Origin: Schoenoplectus triqueter
Taxonomy: Eukaryota > Streptophyta > Magnoliopsida > Poales > Cyperaceae
Direction of reading: 5' to 3'
DNA length: 64,000 nucleotides
Assembly: GCA_964058805.1 (NCBI GenBank)
Contig: CAXKVV010000282.1
Location: 124,001-188,000, forward strand
This document shows positions 11,690 through 23,000 of this stretch, in pieces. The notes under the pieces are model-generated. The model was not told the origin of the DNA. It searched no databases and was given only the letters and a program-made list of their open reading frames with translations. The stretch's first letter is position 1; the number at the start of each line of letters is the position of its first letter. A program made the translations under genes and the position numbers.

Positions 11690-12093
11690 ATAAAGATACC
11701 GTGAGCTTAAGCTCACGGAGGTCTTTCGTGAACTTAACTCTAAAAGTACAACAAATCATCTCAAAATTTTAATTTATCATGCTCAATAAATTATTTATAT
11801 GAAAATCTTATGGGATGTAAAAATTTTAAGTGTTTTGAGTTTTCTATGTTATGGTTTTTAATTTTTGAAAATGAACTCTAAAAATAATAATAATATATTC
11901 AATATTTGAACATAATTTTTAAAAATTAAAAACGGTGACTTAAAAAGCTCAAAATATTTCAAAATTTTGTATCCCACAAGATTTTTATATAAAAAAATTT
12001 AATGAGTATAATAAATTAAAATTTAGAGATAATTTGATGTACTTTTTGAGTTAAGCTTACGAAAAACATCTGTAAGCTCACGGTATCTTTATT
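11689..12093. mobile_element. TA/GA-flanked foldback MITE
   Basis: The ends are inverted copies of AATAAAGATACCGTGAGCTT-like sequence. Nearly the whole 405 bp folds on itself through complementary arms. The left flank is (TA)n followed by (GA)n (11634-11688), and the right flank is (CT)n then TATATA. A homologous copy lies at 61321-61692, also between (TA)n tracts. Confidence 0.85.
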
Positions 12094-12367
12094 CTCTCTC
12101 TCTATATAGACGTATTAATAATATTGGACCTTTATGGCAATAATAGTAGTTTTTTATATATAATTATTATTAAATTAATATTATTAAAAATAAGAGTGAT
12201 GAGTGTAAAATTTTAAATCTATGACTGATAACGCGCTACTGGTAGTGACACGTTTGGTAGCTATAAATACTGAAGTCCCCGTTACTCTTCTCATCTCACT
12301 AACACACACTGATCAAACAATCGCTCTCACAAACTGATTAAATATCCAATTTTTTCATTTCTTCTAA

Positions 12368-14830
12368 ATGATAGTAGATTTAAATTTTTATCCTGTAGAT
12401 GAAGAAAATTACACTGTGGAAGAACCGAGCGGCAGTAGTTTTTTAACGGTAATATTTCTAACCTACGAACAAACCAATTCCTATCTAAATCATGTTCAAA
12501 ACACAATATCTAATTTTAATCAAGGCGGATATTATCTGTATCCAGCTATTTATAGTATTAATATAATTTATCAACAACCGAACCCAATAGTGCCACCATA
12601 TAATATTTTTGGCGGTAGTAGTAGTACCTCCGACTATAATTTAGCTGATGATCTTAACTTAAATATTTTTTTTACGGTAATTTAAGTCTTTGTAGGACCG
12701 AAGAGCAAAGTAATATTGATGACAACAGTAGTGTTGATCCAATGATAATGGAATTAAGTGATGATCACGATGATGGTGGTTCGTATTATTGGAGTAAAAT
12801 AGAAACATGAGAGGATTACATTGAGCAGTCAGATATTTTAATTGATGAATCTGAAAATGAGAAAATTCAGAGATGCGATACCCCATTGTTAATTACGAGA
12901 TGAATCGAGAGGCAACATCCAATAGAAGCGTTGAACAATTTTGAGTTGTTCGACCATTTAGGTGTAAATGAATCCCGATTAGGACTTGATGATGAGTTAG
13001 CTGAAAATAGAATATTTACTTCTAAATCAGCTTTAAATTGGATAATTTATGATTGAAGTGTTAGAAAAAATATTCAATGTTAGGTACAAGAAAGTTGTAA
13101 AACATAACTTATTATGAAATGCAAAGAAGAGAGTTGTCCTTGGAGATTATACATTAAACTTGAAGAGGGATTAACCACATGGAGGATCATCACAAATAAA
13201 ATCCCCCACAATTGTAGAAGACCACTAATAGACCGCAAACACTTACAACTCACATGTAATTTAATTGCAGGATGTGTCCACCAATATTTAAAAAAAAATC
13301 TCTCTCAAATAGTGCAACAAATCAATATGATTATAGAAATGAAATATCCCGGTGTGGCACCAACGTACAGTAAACATTGGCGTGATCGAGAAAGAATAAT
13401 TAAATAATTATTTAGTACTTGATAAGGATCATATACATTATTTCTATAAATATTGGGGGCGATTGCTCTGACTACTCCAGGTATAAAATATAAAATATCG
13501 ACGTGTGATACTTCAGATGACAATGTAAAAATGTTTAAATCCATACTTTGGCTTATGGACCGTGTATTGCAACGTTCAAATATTTAAGGTCCGTTATAAC
13601 CATTGACGTTGGATTCTTATCGGACCGTTATAATGGTAAATTATTAATGGGTTGTAGATACGATGTAGAAAATAAACGTATTCCTCTAGCATTTGGAATC
13701 GTGAAAGTAGAGAATGTGGATAATTGAGGTTGGTTCATACAATGGATCCGTAATGAAGTGATCCAATCTAACATAAAAATATATGTTATATCCGACCATT
13801 ATAGTGGAATAAAGGGAGTTTCCGAGCGGGCGTATTTGGGATGGTTTGTACAACGTGGAGAGACAGTACACTTGTATTGCATGCAACACGTCGTAGAAAA
13901 TTTAGATAAGGAAGCCGAAAAATATGGAAAGAAAAAAGATAATCTCAGACATAATTTCAGAAGAAGACTAGCGAACAAGAAGAAACCACGTCGTTTCATA
14001 GAGATATGACGGATTTTGAGGAAATCAAATAAAAAAACTTATGATTTTTTGAAAAAAAAATTTGGAAGAAGATTAGAAAATGATGATAAAAAGTGTTCTA
14101 ATTTTACTTCATAAGCACAAACTTATGATGAAGGACATCGATGTGGTATAATGACTAATAATGATTCAGAAGTTCTAAATAGTGTCTTCAAAGTTGAGCG
14201 AACTTTACTGGTTACGACAATTGTAGATGAAACATAGTATAAATATGATAAATTGTTTGATAAGAGGGAAATTGAAGTATTAAACCTATATAGAGCATGC
14301 AAGCAATGACCCAAAAAAATTAATGACATCTTATCAAAATGTGATGACAAAGCAGGTTCGTCTTGATACCATTTTACTATATTTTACTAATTTTTTGACA
14401 TAACGTGATAATTTTTATATATTTTTTAATAATTATAGCTCGTATGAACGTAATTTCGCTTGGAACTGCTCGAGGAGAATACGAGATTCAGGTGCTTAGT
14501 GAGAGGATCGAGAGTGGAGGGTATGGACCATTCAAGTACACTGTTATAATTCCGAATGAACAAACCACTCGAGATGACCCATAATTGTCAGAATCACACT
14601 GCACATGTGATTGTCAGAAACCTCAACTGACTGGGATACCCCGCTCTCACGTGATTGATGTATCCCAATATAGAAACTTTGATGTGTACGGTTTCATAGA
14701 TGAACGATATAATACAACTCACCTACTGAATACTTGGTCCGGTCAATTTTATTATTACGGAGATCAACAAGTTTGGTCACCATACCTTGGAGAAACTATA
14801 ATATCAAATAAAAAAACTGATAAAAATTAG
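12368..14830 (+). pseudogene. MULE transposase pseudogene
   Basis: The fragments in order are an acidic N-terminal region, then a Mutator DNA-binding zinc-finger-like segment (KCKEESCPWRLYIK) near 13114. The DDE-type core follows near 13580-14010, with ITIDVGFLSDRYNGKLLMG and YVISDHYSGIKG. A SWIM-like finger (CTCDCQKPQLTGIPRSH) lies near 14600. Together these are the standard domains of plant MuDR-type transposases. The frame is broken by several TGA codons at 12808, 12901, 13054 and near 13725, by TAG/TAA at 13081 and 13105, and by at least two frameshifts. Several TGAs stand where Trp is expected, as in DN-stop-GWF. It cannot make an active transposase. Confidence 0.88.
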
Positions 14831-15039
14831 CCGACGTGCGAAGGTTAAACGTCGAATGGTAATGGACGAGATGGAGGGTCAAGACAGATCGAGGAACATA
14901 TAGTCTTCTCAAGGCGGGCCTTCTCGAAGAAATGAAATTAGTCGTGACCCCCTTCCAATTGATACATTGTAATCAGGATGTCATAGGAGTAGGCCTTCAA
15001 ATCCCACAACAAACAGAAAAACTAAAACTTCTCGAGATG

Positions 15040-15830
15040 CTTTCCAATTAGTGAGATTATACAATTAAATAATAAATAAAATTTATATTTATTCTACACA
15101 ATTAATCAACAACTAATCTATAATTATAATTAAATTAAATTATAATTAAAATCTAATCTATAATTAAATTATAATTAAAAGCTAATTAATCTATTCAACA
15201 ATTAAATAATAAATAAAATCTATAATTATTCTACCCAATTAATCAACAATTTATTTATAATTAAAATATAATTAAAAGCTAATTAATCTATTCTACAATT
15301 AGGGTTACTATATAATTAATCTATAAAAATAATATACAAATAATCTAATTATTCTACAATTAAAGTCTAATTAAATATATATTATTCTACAATAAAATTA
15401 ATACTTAATCTACAATTAAATAATAAATTAAATATATATTCTACAATCAATAATTAAATCCTAATTAATCTATTTTATAATTAAATAATAAATTAAATCT
15501 TTATTATTCTACATAATTAATCAATAATTAATCTATAATTAAATTATAATTAAACAATTCTACAATTTAATCTACAATTCTATATTATTCTACACAATTA
15601 ATTAATAATTAATCTATAATTAAATTATAATTAAATAATTCTATAATTATTCTATAATTAAATTATAATTAAAAGCTAATTAATCTAAATCTATAATTCT
15701 AAAATTTAAAAGCTAATTTTTAATTAATCTATATAATTTATAATTCATTCACAAATTAATTTATAATTTTATAATTTAAAATTAATATATATAATTTATA
15801 TTTCAATTCTAATTATTAAGATAAATAAAA
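15040..15830. repeat. AT-rich degenerate repeat tract inside the MULE
   Basis: Short units such as AATTAATCTA, CTACAATTAAATAATAAAT and TATAATTAAATTATAATT recur in shuffled order over almost 800 bp. The tract lies between the transposase remnant and the right terminal repeat. Its G+C content is extremely low. Confidence 0.7.
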
Positions 15831-16164
15831 TTTACCTTCGATAGCAAAATCCAATAATCTCCCACACTTGATCTCGTCCTGTACGTTCTATTTTCTTTCT
15901 TTTTCTTCTCTTCCTCTCTCTTCTCTTTTTTTTTCTCTTTCTCTTTTTTTTTTCTCTCTCTTCAGCAAACGCGCAGGGGTGTGAGAGGGGGATTTACGTA
16001 TTTTATTTATATAAGAGACAAACGCATCACTGTCAGTGGCGTGTTTACTCTGCGTCACTGACAGTGACGCGCTGCCATTCATAGATTTAAAAATAACCAA
16101 CTCACTCTTATTTTTAATAATATTAATTTAATAATTATTATATATAAAAACTGCAATAATAGCC

Positions 16165-17055
16165 AAACCAAAAGGTAATTTTCTTGGGAATTTCCAGTGA
16201 TGTTTGGTCAGATTTGCAATGAAGATTGCTTGAATGATTAAAATTAGTCACAGGAGGATCTTTTAAAAAGATAAGTTTTTTTCTTGAAAGGAAATTACGG
16301 AGGGATTTTTTTTTCCAGTCCTAGCTACTAAAGGCAAAACACTATCGGACAAATGCTATTTAGGAAAGATATTTTTCCATTCTCAAGGCCTCAACCAGGC
16401 AATAAAATTATCGAATTTGGTGCTAAAAATGTTATTTTAGTAAGCTGAAGCTCTTTCTTTTCTTCTTTGAGGTTGTTAGAAAAAATAGATATCAAGGGAT
16501 TTTTTTTAGTTTTACCAAATTTAGTTTTCCGAATAAAAATCTCAAGGTTTCAAAAGAATTCGCATTATTCTCTTTGCTCTATAATGCGTTTGTATGGTAT
16601 TTCATCTATTTCAGGAACACTCGTCGATGGCTTTTGGGACAATCCAATTTTCTTCTGTGAAATTTATTCTATATTAGTTACACAAAAAATAAATTCATTT
16701 GATATAAAACATGAACTTGATATAATTTTATACTCTTTCTATTATACATACAAGGTGTGATTTTTTTTTTTGTGGAAAAGAGGAAAAAAGAAGAAGAATT
16801 TTATGTTGATCCGTAGGTCTTTTTGTGGGCTGAATAAGGTTTTCTTGAACCAATTTAATCATTTTCATCTCAAATCAGTTATTTTTTAAGAAAGAAAAGA
16901 ATAAGATTAATTTTTTTAATTTTAAATATCGACAATAAAAAAATTCTTCAATGGAAATTTAAATCTATGCCCAAATCAGTTGTTAAGTTTGTTAAAAAAA
17001 TAAGAGAAAGGAATAACCATAAAAATACAATAAAAATGAAAGATGAATTCTAAAC
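16165..17055. other. AT-rich spacer without recognised features
   Basis: No protein similarity, RNA gene or clear repeat was recognised. The 97-codon open frame near 16467 has unremarkable composition and no motif, and is probably chance. Confidence 0.5.
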
Positions 17056-17446
17056 CAGGGGCAGACCCAGAGTTATCCAGGGGGGGCACGTGCCCCCCTG
17101 GATTTTAAAAAAATAGTGCTTCCTGAAATTTTTTTTGTCCCCCCTGAATTGTCTGGTTATTTTTATTGAGAAAAAAATATTTAATACCGTGCATAATGAA
17201 ATAATTATACAAAAATATCAAAATATAAAATTTCTTAGTCAAAAACTTTCTTCATCAACTTGATTATCTATTACTTTGTGCTTTATTTTATTGTTATTTT
17301 AATATATAAAATGTTATTATTTAATAAAAAAATTATTAGTTAAGTATATATATTAAAATTATTAATTTTTTTATTTAGTACCCGATTAGTTAATTGAGCC
17401 CGATAAACCATTACAATCCGATAATTGCCCCCCTAAATCCGCGCTG
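17056..17446 (+). mobile_element. hAT-type nonautonomous element, copy 2 of the 0.4-kb family
   Basis: The element is flanked by the perfect 8-bp target duplication TTCTAAAC. Its ends CAGGGGCAGACCCAG and the complement of CAGCGCGGATTTAG are imperfect inverted repeats. The inside is collinear with copy 1 at 5094-5537, including CCCCCCTGAATTGTCTG and TACCCGATTAGTTAAT. Compared with copy 1, it lacks part of the C-rich region. Confidence 0.9.
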
Positions 17447-17454
17447 TTCTAAAC

Positions 17455-19799
17455 AGTTGTAAGCTTTTCTTGAAGTTTGGTACCTGTTGAGGAATTTGGG
17501 ACGCATAAAATTGAAAGATAAATCATAACCAGTTGTGATAACAATGATTGCTGCCTTCAGCTTTGCCTTTGCGTTCAACTATTGAAAGCCAAGATTTATG
17601 CACAAGCAGCATGGGCTTCCTTTTGTCTAGGGATATTTAATAGTTACATCCACTTCATTTGCACTCCAACAAATTCTACCACTTCGTTTTCATTTCTATA
17701 AAAGTATGGAATCTCTCTAAATTTTTAGATTTTAAACTTCATTTTTTTGAAAAAAAAAATTGTTAGACATGAAAGTCTTTAGTAGACCTTCCACCAAATT
17801 TAAAATATACCTAGGGAAATGGACCACGAAGGATTCAAAGTATTTAAATTTCACAATCCAATAACAACTCACTTTATAAGTATTTCTATAATGGTCGGGA
17901 AAAGTCCAAATAAAAAATGGAAAAGAAAAAATGTGTGTCTCTCTCTCTTTTCTCTGTTTTGCTTGTTAAAACTCGTAATAGAATTTAGATAACTAAATGG
18001 TAAAAAAAAGGCATAACATGATGAAAGGGTGATTTTTAGCCACCAAAACAATTAGTTAGAGTGCATGACTAAGTGTATTTTTTTTGTAATACTCTGTAAC
18101 TAATTTTTTTTTTCGGAATGTGGAAACATTTTTCACTGACTCACTACATATGTTACCACACCAATTCCACGGATACAATGAAAAAAAATTTAGTAAACAA
18201 AAAAGAGAAAAGAGAGAAAAGGATAAAGTATATGCGACTTGGTGTTTAGAAAGACATTATGTTGAAATTTTAGTGGGTAGGAAAAGTCTCAATTTTAGGG
18301 TGTTTAGAAAGACAACTCAATATTTTGGAAAGTCTCACTCTATTATTTTTAAAACAAAACTATTTTTTTATATAGAAAAATATTTGACTATGTTAAAAAA
18401 TTAAATCTGTTTTCCGAAAAATATCCATGTTTTTAAAATTTGAATCTCCTTAACTGATATATTGTATTTCCGTTTGCACATTTCAGATAACAAAATGGTT
18501 CGATATAAATTATGTGTTGATGGTTGGTTGATACTCTAAAATAAACATTTGAGAGTTTGAATGGGCTTACATTTGAGAGTTATCTTATAGTCTGGCCTAG
18601 AAAGCCCATTAAACACCAACATACTAGCTCCTGAATTCAGTCTACGCATTAAATTTAAACACCAAACCAAGGTTCTTCTTTTTGTCTCCTTTGTTCTATT
18701 TTTCTGTCACCTCATTGAAATATGTCACACTTTTAATCCTTGAGGGTTAATCTTTCAAATTTTGTTATATCATTATTTTTTTATCATTAATTTTATTTAA
18801 ATCTGTTCATCTTCTTGAATCGAATAATTCATATACAATAATTTTTCTCTCCTCATTTAAAATAATGTGTGTAGTAACTCTTAAAATAATTTATTTTTTT
18901 ATATAATCCTTTATAGATTATTATGTATTCAATTATATTATTTATTATAATAATAATAATAATTATTATTATTATTATTTAGTATTTAAAAATATTGTAG
19001 TTAATTTTTTCTTTAATGTAATAATTTATTAAATATATTTAAAATTTTATATTGTTAATTATTTATTTGAGAACAATATTATCGAGATGAAACCTAAGTT
19101 ACAACCCTAGTTCTAATAGAGTGTGTATTAAGAAAATGAACAATCAATAAATTAGACTTTAAATGTGATCTTCTTGGCCGAAGAAGGATGAGACCCAATA
19201 ATATTCGTTCCATATCAAGAGTGGGGTGCTTCCTTATCTTCAAGTGGGTGAGTCGATTTTCTTCGTAGTGTGTGCTTGAAGAATGACACATGGAGAGAAT
19301 TGAGTCTTTGTACGACGTGTCTTGTAGGAAATGTATTATCGGAGTTTTTTGTTGCATTGAGTGTGACAAGGTATTCAGTGAGTTTTGATCTTCATAGTGA
19401 GTGGAGTCTAAATTTTCTTACTTGAATGTGAAATTTTTTGTCAATCGAGTCTTGATTGTCTTGATGGGAAGAGTCTTAATCTTCTTACTTGAATTTGAAA
19501 TCCTCATTTGCCTTGTCTTTAATTTTCTCACTTAATTGGACTTCAAATGTTGTATTTTGATGCCTGATCGGAAGGGAATTATAATTGATGATGAAAGAGA
19601 GACTTCTGTTATTGAGGCTTTTTCTTATTATTCATAAATGTTACAGAAATAGTTTTATATATCCTTGTTGCCTAATGGTAATAAATGCTTAACGATACAC
19701 TATTCTCTAAACTGTTCTTTAAATTCGTTAGAGCCCAAAAAGAATTGGAGACAACAAAGCCCAGTCGTTAATATGGTCCAGTTCTAAAGAATACGCAAG
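17455..19799. other. Intergenic AT-rich region between hAT copy 2 and the C53 gene
   Basis: No gene was recognised. A short AAT/ATT microsatellite that is self-complementary lies near 18948-18980. Small open frames at 17869, 18120 and 19094 lack recognisable domains. Confidence 0.5.
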
Positions 19800-20059
19800 T
19801 TAGCCGAGAAGAATCGATCTTCTTCACAATACGTCTTGTTCTTCTCACCTTCGTCTCCGCTTGCGCGACTCTTCAATCAGAACTCGCAGTTCGTGTGCTT
19901 CGACACTTCAGTCGCTGCAATCCAAGTCGGTAAGGTCGCTGGCGCTGGCGTTGATGGCTACAGCAGTATAATCTGTCGACGCTGCAAGAAGTTCACACAA
20001 TTATCCCGCCTAACTTTCTAATTTTGCTATACAGTTATTCTAAGGTGTGACAGAAGATA
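19800..20059 (+). promoter_or_regulatory. Probable 5' UTR and proximal promoter of the C53 gene
   Basis: The sequence changes from AT-rich to pyrimidine-rich and GC-richer (for example CTTCTTCACAATACG and CACCTTCGTCTCCG), as plant 5' UTRs often do. A possible donor CGGTAAGGT lies near 19927 and a possible acceptor TATACAG near 20035, so a leader intron is conceivable. No clear TATA box was assigned. Confidence 0.45.
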
Positions 20060-23000
20060 ATGTACGATCCATCGAATCTGCAAAATCTTCCCATAGACAT
20101 TGCATTTTCTCGTCTGGGAGGTGCTTTGTTTTGTTTTTACTATGCCTTTTTTCTCTTTTGTATGTATATTTTTTGTTTCCAGTTTCTTTTACTGATTTGT
20201 ATTATTGAATTTGAAATTTCGTTGATTATTTGGAAGAATGGCTTGTGGATCGAAAGAGGATACCTCAGGATTGGAGAAAGCGTCTAAATGCTATCAGGTC
20301 TCGGATTTCTTCTGTGTTCCTCTCACTGCCACGTGATCTCGATCCATTCTTTCTCACTGTTGACGCTAATTGTAGGTTTCTTAACCAAAACTCTTTTGAT
20401 TTGGTGCTCCAATTGTGTTTAGGAGTTAAGTTAGTCTAGTTGGAGCTTTATGTGCTAAATTTTAGAAAGTTAACAGCTTTCACTAGTGAAAATCTCTCTT
20501 TGATTATATTATCTGTGGCAACTTATCATGATTCTTGTTTCTTTTGCTGATTGAGAGTATCTATTCAGTTCAATTGAGAATCTGTTTGTAATTAGTATGA
20601 TCAGTTTGTAATTGGGTTGATATCATGCAAAAGGTTATTATTTTGAGCTTTCAATTGAAGTCTTTCTATTCAACATTCCAGCTAGCCTCAATTTTGTGGT
20701 TGATATTGATATTTAGATTAATCAGTGTATCCAAGCAATGTTTTGAAGTGAAAAATGTTATAAACTTGACACTTGCTCAAGCCACCTCAAGTTGTCTGGT
20801 TAATTTTCAGTATTGTGGAAAGGTTAAGTGATAATCAAATGGCCTTAAGTTTATACTATATGGCACCTTTCTGTTTGTCCATCTCATAATGAAAAAATGG
20901 TATTTTGCATGAAGGATGGTTTCATTCTAACAGTCTAGCATTGGTGGGCTCATTACATAACATTTGATTCTAATTTGCAAAATGCAAATCTACAGAGTTA
21001 TTAAGATATGTTGTTGTGATATTTTGATCAGCGATAGGATATATGGAAGCAAAACAGATATACAACATCCTGTTGAACACTGCTACAGAAAGCACTCGCA
21101 ATATTTTTGGGCGCCTCTCTGGTTCTGCTGTAAGTCTGTCTCTTTAAGGTGTGTGTGGGTGGTCATATCTGTTTCTGTATTTATGTTTGTGAATTAAATA
21201 TAAGAAACATTTGACAGGGTGACTGGGAAGCTATAGTAAAAGCATTTGAGAAGGATCACATTTTCTTGGGAGAAGCTGCTCAGATTATGGTTCAAAATGT
21301 CAACTATGAAATGTATCTCTCCCTCTCTCGCCCAATTGTATTATCATTTTTATTATTTACATTTTCAATTAATCAGTGATTCTTATTGAAGCCCCTACCA
21401 GAAAAAGCAAATTCAAAAGATCCAACAACAGCTTGCTGAGCTGGACCGAAAAGAAACGGAAATTAAGAGGAATGCTACTCTGTCTGCAACTAAATATACT
21501 GAAGCTTGTCAGGAACTGGGATTAAAGGTTTGCAACTGTCTCATATCTAAGTATTCGTTGAGCAAAATCAGATTTTGGGCGGTATGAATTAGAATTTTGT
21601 TCATGTTGAAATTTGATTGGTTGTCAAGTGCTTGGGTTATTTCCTAATACTGTGCTCCAAAAAGAGGAATGGAAGGGAAGGGAAGTGAGGGGAAGTAAAA
21701 TGAGCGAGTTAGAGAGGGAGGGTAAAATCTTTCACCCCAATTTTGGGCAGAAAATTTTATTGAGTTTGTATAGAAGACTTTACCTCCTCTTCCCCTCTCT
21801 CCCCTTCAAAATAATATGTTATAGAGCAAATAAACTTGCTTGGACAAGTAAAAATGTTTGCCCGGTTACTCTCCTCTCCCTTTCCTCCCCTCCTCTACCT
21901 TTGTAAGGAGCACAATGTTAAAGGGTGGAGGTTCAAGCCCCTATGGGTGCTTTTCTTTGTTACAAAAAGATTAGAGCGCTTGCCGACTTACCTCAAAAAA
22001 AAAAAGGTTTGATTTGTTGGGATTGTAACCACCTATTGGATGCATTTGTGTTACAATATTGTGAAATCTTGATGAATTTTTTTTGTACATTCATATATTT
22101 TTTATTGCAAAATGTTCCGCTATGTTGGAAATTTAGTCTCTTAACTTTAACTGAAGTAGAACTGTAGAAGTGCTGACCTGATCTGGTATTAAATCTTGCT
22201 CTGATCCGAGTTGGACCTATTAACTGATAGGAAATGAGTTTTCAGATCAGTCTGGTCAAACAATGTACATCCTTGGTGCAAAAGAAGTCCTTTTCTATTT
22301 AAAGGATATATTATTAGGAACTGGTATTTTATACAAGCATCTAAAATCTTGCATGATGCTTATCCAGGGGGAAAATGTTAGAATGGAGCTTATAGAAACA
22401 GCAAAGGCCCTGCCTGAAACATTTAACAAAATAATGTTGGTTTTAAATGGCGATTCAGTATCTAAAGTCATGGAGTATTACACCAACTTTGTAAAAGAAG
22501 CTCATACAGAGAAAGAGGTAAAATTTTTTTGGTCACTGATAATGACTATGCTGCTGAAGTATGAATGGTACAGAATATTTTGGCATTTTCCAGCCAATAT
22601 TCAACATTACCTGCATATTTACCCTATATTTCTCTTATCATATTCAAGCAACAACCATACTAATGTGATTGAAAATGATTTATTTTGTATATAGTTGAAC
22701 TTTCTTTGATGTAACCCTTTTTTTTTTTTAACTATCAGTATTAAAGAAAAATCACTTGGCCATTTGACATTTTGTATTCTAGTTCATATCAAATGATAAT
22801 GAACAGATTGATTTGGTTAGTTGAAAAGGATGAAAGCATCTTTGATCATGAACCTTTTGCATTAACATTTCAAAATTCAGAATCCAAATGAAACTGTTGA
22901 TCTCATTCTTCTTCACAAGTAATGCATCAAACTTTTATGATTTCCTGGTTTGTCTTATTCAGTTCAATATCCCATAAGATGAATAGATCAAGTTAACTAA

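Larger units (their letters stand above)
12136..16164 (+). mobile_element. Mutator-like element (MULE), 4.0 kb, nonfunctional
   Basis: Long terminal inverted repeats of about 110-120 bp bound the element. The left begins GGCAATAATAGTAGTTTTT and the complement of the right begins GGCTATTATTGCAGTTTTT. Both continue into the same AT-rich sequence with TAAGAGTGA. Inside is a decayed MULE transposase on the plus strand, followed by an AT-rich repeat tract. A TATA-like CTATAAATAC lies near 12261, ahead of the first open frame. I could not see a matching 9-bp target duplication, so the extreme ends may be off by a few bases. Confidence 0.87.

Noticed and set aside
16467..16760. 97-codon open frame
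   Set aside because: AT-rich chance frame without motif, signal peptide or plausible gene context.
22263..22694. 143-codon open frame
   Set aside because: Only its middle, 22368-22517, is a C53 exon; the rest reads into introns.
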